A DNA stretch of 64,000 nt from Acipenser ruthenus (Eukaryota; Chordata; Actinopteri; Acipenseriformes; Acipenseridae): NCBI RefSeq assembly GCF_902713425.1, contig NC_081246.1:4037001-4101000 (forward strand), given 5' to 3'. The notes under the pieces are model-generated. The model did not search any database. It was not told the origin of the DNA and was given only the letters and a program-made list of their open reading frames with translations. The translations under genes and the position numbers were made by a program. Positions 57,445 to 64,000 of the stretch are shown piece by piece. Numbering within the stretch: position 1 is the first letter of the stretch; the number at the start of each line of letters is the position of its first letter.

Positions 57445-58415
57445 GTGGAGGCCACGTTCGGGAAGAGACTTGTAGAGACACAGTCTCGTTCACAGAGATT
57501 TAATCAGTCCAGGAGACTTACAAAAAACAACCTCAATCGCACCAGAACAAAACATCTCGTCGGTTTCAAATGCAGGCAACTGTTAAAATAAATGAATCGA
57601 AAAGAATTTAAACTCAAAAGCCTGCGATTTATGCAAATGACTGCAGCTCTGTGAACCACAGCAGCGTTTCTCAAATCAGGAAAAAAATATATGTCCGTTA
57701 GTACTGTAGCTTCACCCAGTCCGGACAGATATCACTGACTGAAGCAATGCTAGAATTATTTCATTTGCCAGCAACAGCTCCTGTCATTCAAAGCGCCTAC
57801 TTAGAAATTAAGCAGGTCAAGGTGTAGGTAAGATTTTGCCTTAGGTGTACGGTTACTAGTTTGATTTGAAAATGGGGGCTCAAGAGAAACTCACTTGATG
57901 AATATTGTGTCCAGTGACTGAGTGCGGCTGTGCTGAAGCTGGAGAGGGGTAGAGATCAGACTGAATAATACCTGCAAGTTAGCTCTGTTCAGCTATCTAA
58001 TGTTTTGTTCTGTTCATATCATTTTCACTCGTAAATGTGTGCTATGAAGTAATACGCTTGTATATGTACAGAGTTTTTTTTTAAGACTGTTTTTAAATGT
58101 GTAGTTTTGCTGTGACCAAACGTTATTTCAGTTAGACTGTTGGTAACCGCGGTTTTGTTGCGTGTTGAACATGATAAAGGGGTTTCCCTAAATGAGACGT
58201 TTTTCAATGGCATGAAAAGGTTTTTTTTTAAAAGCAAAAAGGTCGATTTTTTTCACCCATTCTCTGCTTGAATTGAAAAATAAACATTAAAAAAAACCCT
58301 GGTAAGTTCTTTCTTAAATAAACGTTTTACTCGACAGTAACAGCTGACAATTCTGTAAAAGACGAGACCTTGTGACAAGGCTTCCCAGAAGATCTCAATA
58401 TTAAAACGAAAGACA
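57445..58415. other. Z9 3' UTR and region without a recognised gene
   Basis: The first 150 bases are Z9 3' UTR with a poly-A signal. The remainder is AT-rich with no supported gene. Confidence 0.5.
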
Positions 58416-58630
58416 GGGCAGCAGTGTGGAGTAGTGGTTAGGGCTCTTGACCGGAGGGTCGTGGGTTCAATCCCAGGTGGGGGACACTGCTGCTGTACCC
58501 TTGAGCAAGGTACTTTACCTAGATTGCTCCAGTAAAAACCCAACTGTATAAATGGGTAATTGTATGTAAAAATAATATGATATCTGGTAACAATTGTAAA
58601 TCGCCCTGGATAAGGGCGTCTGCTAAGAAA
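58416..58630 (+). mobile_element. tRNA-derived SINE, family B
   Basis: Complete apart from a short gap in the head (GGGCTCTTGACC for GGGCTCTGGACTCTTGACC). Confidence 0.85.
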
Positions 58631-58917
58631 TTAATTAATAATATCGGATACAACTCAAAAGTTTTATTCAATCATATCAAACATCTGCACAGCCGAACCG
58701 CAGTATTTAAATAAACAATTAAACATAAGTGTTTATAATTTTAACTTCCCACATATAAAGCACTACTTCCAAAAATGAAAAACGAGTATAAAAGTAAGCA
58801 TTTCTAAAGAAGCTAGTGTGTGAAGGGGTTTATGTACCTACAAAACTGTAGAAACGAAAGTAGTTTTTAATTTAAAACGAAATTGACGTGTGTTTTCTCT
58901 TGCGTGTGTCCCTCAGT

Positions 58918-59056
58918 GTAGCACAGAGTCGAGGCTGTTTTCTGATCGAAATGTTTCTGCCACAGAGGCTAGCTTCAAGATGAAATCTCTCCTACTGATA
59001 TTTTCCCTGGCTCATTTCTTCTACAAAGCGAAAGAATTGCTGGCTGCCAGGTCCAG
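58918..59056 (+). other. Candidate exon with a signal-peptide-like start
   Basis: A pyrimidine-rich acceptor (TGTCCCTCAG) is followed by a short leader, an ATG at 58980 and the peptide MKSLLLIFSLAHFFYKAKEL, then a donor AG|GTGAAA at 59056/59057. Order and hydrophobicity suit the first coding exon of a small secreted protein. No following exon in phase is evident, and without splicing the frame stops at 59060. Could be chance. Confidence 0.25.
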
Positions 59057-59408
59057 GTGAAAGAACAACAGGCTTCTATATAAAAATCAAATACTGAATA
59101 TTGTAGGTTATATTCAAAATAAAAACATGTATTGTAAAAGACAGAATGACTGCTCTGGCGGGTAGAGGGGATTATAACTTGTGTTTTTATATATTATTTT
59201 TGCCATCCTGCCTTTCAAACGCCGTCACGGTATTTAACACGTGTATTTAGGAAAATTCAAGAACGGATCTCTCACACATGCGCAGAGTATTTTAAATTTT
59301 TTAAAAGTTAAACCCGTTGTGTAAACTGCGTAAGACTTTTTGTGATATTTTGTACAGGCAGCACGCAAACTCTCAACGGGAGGGACGCTTTGTACGCTGG
59401 TTGCGTGG

Positions 59409-59433
59409 TGACGTCATCCCCGCCGGGGGCGTG
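59409..59433. promoter_or_regulatory. CRE and GC-box pair
   Basis: TGACGTCA (59409-59416) followed by a CCGCCGGGGGCGTGG GC box in an otherwise AT-rich area. Might mark a promoter; no gene is assigned to it. Confidence 0.3.
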
Positions 59434-59917
59434 GTTTTCGTGAACTGTGGACCGATGAGATGCGATGAGATGCGATCTCAATAGTTATAAAATATGTAAA
59501 TAAGTGCTGTATCGCAATCTTAGATAACAGAGAGTTAGTTATTCCCAAGGTTAATAAAACAAAAAACGCCAGGAAGCTCTGAAATTCTGTAATGAGTTGC
59601 CCATGTGAATTGCATTGTGCAAACAGGACAGATTCAAACCACTGTGTGACAAGTGAAGACTGCTCTGTTTCTCTATATAAAGTACTCTGCCTTTTCTGTA
59701 TTTCTGTAGCAATGCTGTTAATAAAGCTTGTTTTTCTCTTTCCTGTCTGATTTTGGTTTTGTTTATGAAGGACACAAAAATCTGTGTTTGACATGCTGGT
59801 GCTGAAATGTGATGCGTGCGGCATAGCAATGCAGGGACCCCCTCGAGGCGCAGGGGTGTCAAAATTAAAATGGGAGGCTACTGTGTCATGTGCAGGACAT
59901 ACCAACAAGGTTTTAAC

Positions 59918-60243
59918 TGCTTCGTTGTTTTTATTTGTTTGTTCAAATGCAGCTCCCTTACTGTATTCACAATTATACTGTATGTATTTGTGAGTCACAG
60001 GTCACATGGTAGAACGGCCAGGGATAATTCTGAATTCACATTTTTGGAGTTTTGCAAAGAATCTGTTTAACATCAAAGAATGCTTCGTTGTTTTTATTTG
60101 TTTGTTCAAATGCAGCTCCCTTACTGTATTCACAATTATACTGTATGTATTTGTGAGTCACAGGTCACATGGTAGAACGGCCAGGGATAATTCTGAATTC
60201 ACATTTTTGGAGTTTTGCAAAGAATCTGTTTAACATCAAAGAA
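59918..60243. repeat. Perfect 163 bp tandem duplication
   Basis: 59918-60080 and 60081-60243 are identical over all 163 bases by eye, starting TGCTTCGTTG and ending CATCAAAGAA. Either a very recent duplication or an assembly artefact. Confidence 0.93.
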
Positions 60244-60743
60244 TGATATCGAAAAAAGTCTACCGGAAGCCATAATTAAAATGTGTCTGTGAGTATCCTG
60301 CTTTCTGTCCACTCTGAATGTGTTCGGTGTCTGGCCAGCAGGGGCCGCTGTTGCGCAGTGAGGAGGAGGTGGAGTCCATGCTGTTTCCTCATCCTCCACC
60401 CCTGGGTATGCGTTAATGTGACGCCCCTTCAGAGTCCCCAGCAAAGTCTGGCCTCTTTGCACAGCCCGGAGGTGAACCAGCGTCGTCGAAGCTGTGCGAC
60501 TCATCCTACCCTCCCAGCTACAGAACTTACCTGCTGGCCTGCGTCTCAGCGTTAAGGAGATAGACCAGCTCTCCCAGGGACAGGCAATCAAGGACGTCGT
60601 CATCCGCGGTCCTGGCACGCTCCAGATCTTAAATCTGCCATCTCCATTTTCTATTCTTATTTTGGTGATGATGTCTAATTTAAAAAACAAACTTGCTTGG
60701 TCTCAGTGCCTCTTTGAAAAGCTAAACGTTAATTATCATAAAT

Positions 60744-61040
60744 CAGGGGGCGTCAAACTCCCGTCCTCGAGGGACGAGGGGTCTAATGGTTTTCATTCAA
60801 GCTGACGCTCTCAGTTAAACATCACTGATCCGATCATTTGTTCAATTGGACGTGTTTCGTAGTTTTGAAAGTCTTTTACAGTTGATGATTTTAAACATGC
60901 ACTTGATTCAAGCTACCCTGCCTGTGAAACATTTTAAATGTTAAAGTCGTCCGATTAATCCAATAATTAGACCAATTAAGTAATTGAGAGCTTGGGTGGA
61001 ACGAAGCCAGGAGACACTGCGACCCCACAGGAGCTGAGTC
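60744..61040. mobile_element. Possible hAT-type MITE
   Basis: Begins CAGGGGGCGTCAAACTCCCG TCCTCGAGGG, a type of end seen in many short hAT-derived elements of vertebrates. No matching far end was found with certainty, so the right border is approximate. Confidence 0.3.
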
Positions 61041-61098
61041 TGTCATAAATGAAATGGCTTACCTTATTGTGCAGGGCTGGGAATCAGACTCCTATCGC

Positions 61099-61224
61099 AC
61101 AGCAGTGCGATCCAGTCCAGGTTTCACTACCAGCTTGATCAGCCCCCAGTGTGTCTAGCTAACAAGCTCAGGTGTGTCTGATTATTAAAATCCTAGTGAA
61201 ACCAGGACTGGATCACACTGCTGT
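61099..61224. mobile_element. Palindromic MITE-like element
   Basis: 31 bp arms at 61099-61129 and 61194-61224 are inverted copies (ACAGCAGTGCGATCCAGTCC against its reverse complement, two mismatches), 64 bases apart. Likely a foldback element. Confidence 0.6.
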
Positions 61225-61231
61225 CTTTCTG

Positions 61232-61326
61232 GTGAGACGTAGTTGTAAGTGACTGCAGCTGATGTATAGTTCACACACCCTAGTCTCTGTAAGTCGCCTT
61301 GGATAAAGGCGTCTGCTAAATAAACA
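61232..61326 (+). mobile_element. tRNA-derived SINE, family A, 3' part only
   Basis: Starts inside the body (GTGAGACGTAGTTGTAAGTG) and ends with the GGATAAAGGCGTCTGCTAAA tail; head missing. Confidence 0.8.
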
Positions 61327-61370
61327 CATAATAATATTCAGACACTGTTGCCTTGTGTCTCTGTGTTGCC

Positions 61371-61511
61371 ATGGTCACAGAAGGTCACATGCCTCACCTG
61401 GATGAGACGGAGGCTGACCCTTCACAGAAACAGACTGATCACAGGGCGCCACCCCCCTATTCAGGTCTGCATCCCCGTTCAGAGGATCCCTTCTCGCGTT
61501 CACGTGGGTGA
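61371..61511 (+). other. Candidate short exon or small ORF
   Basis: 46 codons beginning MVTEGHMPHLDETEADPSQK, with a proline-rich RAPPPYSG part. A pyrimidine-rich tract and CACAG precede codon 4, and TTCAG|GTCTGC could be a donor. No domain recognised, no linked exon found. Confidence 0.2.
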
Positions 61512-61878
61512 CTGAAAAGCAGGACTAACATTTTACTGTGTTACTGTTTATAGAACGATAGCCTGCACTCAGAACGGTAAAGCTACTGGGATATGTAGAA
61601 GATGTTTGTTAATCTCAATGCAGTACAGAAGCAATTTATGGTATATATTTTTAAAAAACAACAACATATTGATTATTTTGACTTCCTGTTATGGTGTGTG
61701 AGGAGGTGATGGTCCGAGCTTACCCGCACCCACAATCGCATTATTCTCTCAAGAACACAGGAAACAAAACAGCAACTTGCTAGCGCTGACAGGTGTGAAT
61801 AGTTATTGTGGTAATGGATACTTCACTCGGATTGCAAAGGCAAACTCACAACTGAGCCAAATTATTATTATTATTATT

Positions 61879-62100
61879 TATTTCTTAGCAGACGCCCTTA
61901 TCCAAGACAACTTACAATTGTTACAAGATATCACATTATTTTTACATACAATTCCCCATTTATACAGTTGGGTTTTTACTGGAGCAATCTAGGTAAAGTA
62001 CCTTGCTCAAGGGTACAACAGCAGTGTCCCCCACCTGGGATTGAACCCACGACCCTCCGGTCAAGAGTCCAGAGCCCTAACCACTACTCCACACTGCTGC
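61879..62100 (-). mobile_element. tRNA-derived SINE, family B
   Basis: Minus-strand copy from GCAGCAGTGTGGAGTAGTGG to the tail CGTCTGCTAAGAAATA, followed by an (AAT)n tail. Confidence 0.85.
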
Positions 62101-62460
62101 TATAATCTCTTGTAAGATTACTAAACATACAGCTATAGAATAACATTAACAATAACAATAAGAGGCATTGAAATATAACAAATATTACAGGGAAAATACC
62201 ATTTTTTTACACTTTTAGATTTTAAGCAAGTTACAAGCTTACCAGTGCCATTGATCAATAAAACAATTTTTTTTTTAACTTCAAATATTACAAATAGTTC
62301 CGGGTTGTAAAATAAAAAATTCACGTTAGTTCAAGTCTTCGTCATCCGTGCCAGACTGTCCGAGACGCGCTGGCGTTGAGCACGGAACTGAATCCCAGGT
62401 TTGCTGCTGTTTTCCGTTTCGTTTCATTCAGTTTATGTTTAGCGCTTCCTGTTATACATC

Positions 62461-62600
62461 ATAAGAACATAAGAAAGTTTCCAAACGAGAGGAGGCCCCA
62501 TTCGGCCCATCTTGCTCGTTTGGTTGTTAGTAGCTTATTGATCCCAGAATCTCATCAAGCAGCTTCTTGAAGGATCCCAGGGTGTCAGCTTCAACAACAT
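62461..62600 (-). mobile_element. Interspersed repeat, 3' end (minus strand)
   Basis: Minus strand ends CGTTTGGAAACTTTCTTATGTTC TTATG, the usual end of a repeat widespread in fish, and shares the AAGCAGCTTCTTGAAGGATC block with 9748-9975. The 62601-62913 stretch beyond it holds nothing I can name. Confidence 0.6.
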
Positions 62601-62913
62601 CACAGTTATTGTTAATGAAATACAGAACAGGACATTATCATGGACTCGTTGATCCGATCTTTAGGGGCGACTGTTATTATTTTCTGTGTTTTTGAACAGC
62701 TGTGGATACTGATTGAAGTAAACTGAAGCCTCACTCAACACTGAGCTTGAATAGCGGAAGCAGTTTTATCAGAGAGGTACATACGGAAATTTAAAGCAAA
62801 TTTGACTGTGTTGATCTTTATATATGGTCACAATTCCTAGCAGATTTGGAGCTGGACTATCAATGGGACTAGTCGTTCATCTTTCGGTAAACCCCGCCTC
62901 GCTCCCAAGTCTC

Positions 62914-64000
62914 CTAACTGACCCTCGCTCTGTGAACCTGTTGGTGTTTCTTCAGTTTTTTCGCCTCCCTGAAACTCTTCCTGCATTCCGAACACCCAAA
63001 CGGTTTCTCTCCTGTATGAATCATCTGGTGCAGCTTCAGGTTGTCCAGCCGGCTGAATCTCTTCCCGCACTCGGTACAGTGATAGGGTTTCTCTCCCGTG
63101 TGAATCCGCTGGTGTTTTTTCAGCACTCCGGAATGGCGGAACCTCTTCCCGCAGTCCGGGCACTGGTAGGGTTTCTCCCCAGTGTGGATCCGCTGGTGGA
63201 CAGTAAGATGCCTGAACTGACTGAAGCTCTTTCCACACTTGTCACAGATATAGCGGGTCTGTCCTGCGTGGGCACGCTCGTGGATTTTCAAGGAATTTGA
63301 ATGCGTGAAGCTCTTCCCACATTTAGTGCAGTGATAGGGTTTCTCTCCCGTGTGAATCCGCTGGTGTACCCCGAGATACCTCATGTGACTGAATCTCTTC
63401 CCACACTCGCCGCACTGAAACATCTTCACCCCCGTATGAGCCTGTCTGTGTACAGTCAGGTGACCCAGCTGACTGAAGCTCTTCCCGCAGTCACTACAGT
63501 GATACGGTCTCTCCCCTGTGTGAATCCGCTGGTGTTTTGTAAGACTTCCCGACTGATTGAATCTCTTCCCGCATTCGCTGCACGGGTAAGGCTTCGCTCC
63601 TGTGTGAGTGCGCTGGTGGATTTTGAGCGAATGCAAGTGCTTGAAAATTTTTGCGCAGTCCGCGCAGGGGAACTCCATGCCTCCCGTGTGAATCCGGGAG
63701 TGAGTTTTAAGAGAGCTCAGCTGAGTGAACGTCTTCCCGCATTCGCTGCAGGGAAACGGAGCCCCTCTCGCGAGGGGTCGCTTGGGGGCTCGACGGGAAC
63801 CCGAAGGAGGGGAACTGCTCCCTCGTTTAACAGAACGAGGCGAGCTCCGAGGCGAGCACAGGGGTGCAGAATCGTCGACGCGCGCGTACCGGACGGTTTC
63901 GCTCTCTGCTCTCAGTTCTTCTCCACTCGTCGTCTTTCTGCGTTTCCTGCTCTGCAGTTGCCCACCAGAAGAGGTTTTGCAGTGGGGTGCTGGAGTGGAG
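62914..64000 (-). CDS. C2H2 zinc-finger protein Z10, finger exon, partial
   Basis: Open on the minus strand from the window edge to a TAG at 62916-62914. The part nearest the edge reads STPAPHCKTSSGGQLQSRKR, clearly the counterpart of [17 protein letters not shown] in Z1-Z9, so this is the finger exon of an older family member. After a basic, serine-rich linker come ten fingers: the first is FPCSECGKTFTQLSS, the last FGCSECRKSFREAKK, ending HQQVHRARVS. All ten have the four zinc ligands. The sequence is much more GC-rich and CpG-rich than the array genes. Exons 1 and 2 must lie beyond 64000. Confidence 0.88.
   Translation of the reverse strand, partial: STPAPHCKTSSGGQLQSRKRRKTTSGEELRAESETVRYARVDDSAPLCSPRSSPRSVKRGSSSPPSGSRRAPKRPLARGAPFPCSECGKTFTQLSSLKTHSRIHTGGMEFPCADCAKIFKHLHSLKIHQRTHTGAKPYPCSECGKRFNQSGSLTKHQRIHTGERPYHCSDCGKSFSQLGHLTVHRQAHTGVKMFQCGECGKRFSHMRYLGVHQRIHTGEKPYHCTKCGKSFTHSNSLKIHERAHAGQTRYICDKCGKSFSQFRHLTVHQRIHTGEKPYQCPDCGKRFRHSGVLKKHQRIHTGEKPYHCTECGKRFSRLDNLKLHQMIHTGEKPFGCSECRKSFREAKKLKKHQQVHRARVS

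Overview
ORGANISM. Vertebrate, almost certainly ray-finned fish, nuclear DNA. Evidence: a kisspeptin gene, many C2H2 zinc-finger genes with fish-type N-terminal and acidic linker exons, tRNA-derived SINEs with the fish tail (GTAAGTCGCC..GGATAA..GCGTCTGCTAA), L2-like LINE 3' ends, Penelope-like and EnSpm-like fossils. A sturgeon/paddlefish or another early-branching ray-finned lineage is my best guess from the SINE heads; this is recognition from memory, not proof. LAYOUT. 1-3.3 kb: no recognised gene, a Penelope-like fragment and an 11 x 89 bp tandem array. 3.3-8.1 kb: a kisspeptin gene (TATA box and likely non-coding first exon near 3.33-3.42 kb, coding exons 6794-6911 and 7817-8115), its introns and flanks full of SINE, LINE and microsatellite sequence. 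It encodes two RF-amide cores in one precursor, the most unusual thing here. 8.1-10.9 kb: simple repeats and old interspersed repeats. 10.9-57.4 kb: nine closely related three-exon C2H2 zinc-finger genes (called Z1-Z9). Z1-Z5 lie on the minus strand and Z6-Z9 on the plus strand, so Z5 and Z6 are head to head around a 2.5 kb spacer (about 35.02-37.47 kb). Each gene has a nearly identical 281 bp CRE/CCAAT promoter block, a 112-codon helical exon 1, a 155-codon acidic exon 2 with IKEE motifs, and a finger exon with 5-19 fingers. Five promoters face, divergently, a decayed integrase/protease-like gene (KRBA2/Ginger-like); three others face a different 480 bp cassette. Behind Z5, Z6 and Z8 the finger exon is cut and joined to an EnSpm-like transposon fossil. 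57.4-62.9 kb: mostly repeats (SINEs, MITEs, a perfect 163 bp tandem duplication) with a few weak exon-like stretches. 62.9-64 kb: finger exon of an older, diverged member of the same family (Z10), running off the window. HOW IT WORKS TOGETHER. The kisspeptin gene is a neuropeptide gene unrelated to its neighbours. The zinc-finger array looks like a young, still-diversifying cluster of DNA-binding proteins made by repeated direct and inverted duplication, with sequence exchange keeping promoter and exon 1 uniform while finger arrays change. In the coordinates for Z genes, introns were placed from splice consensus and reading phase; no transcript evidence was available.
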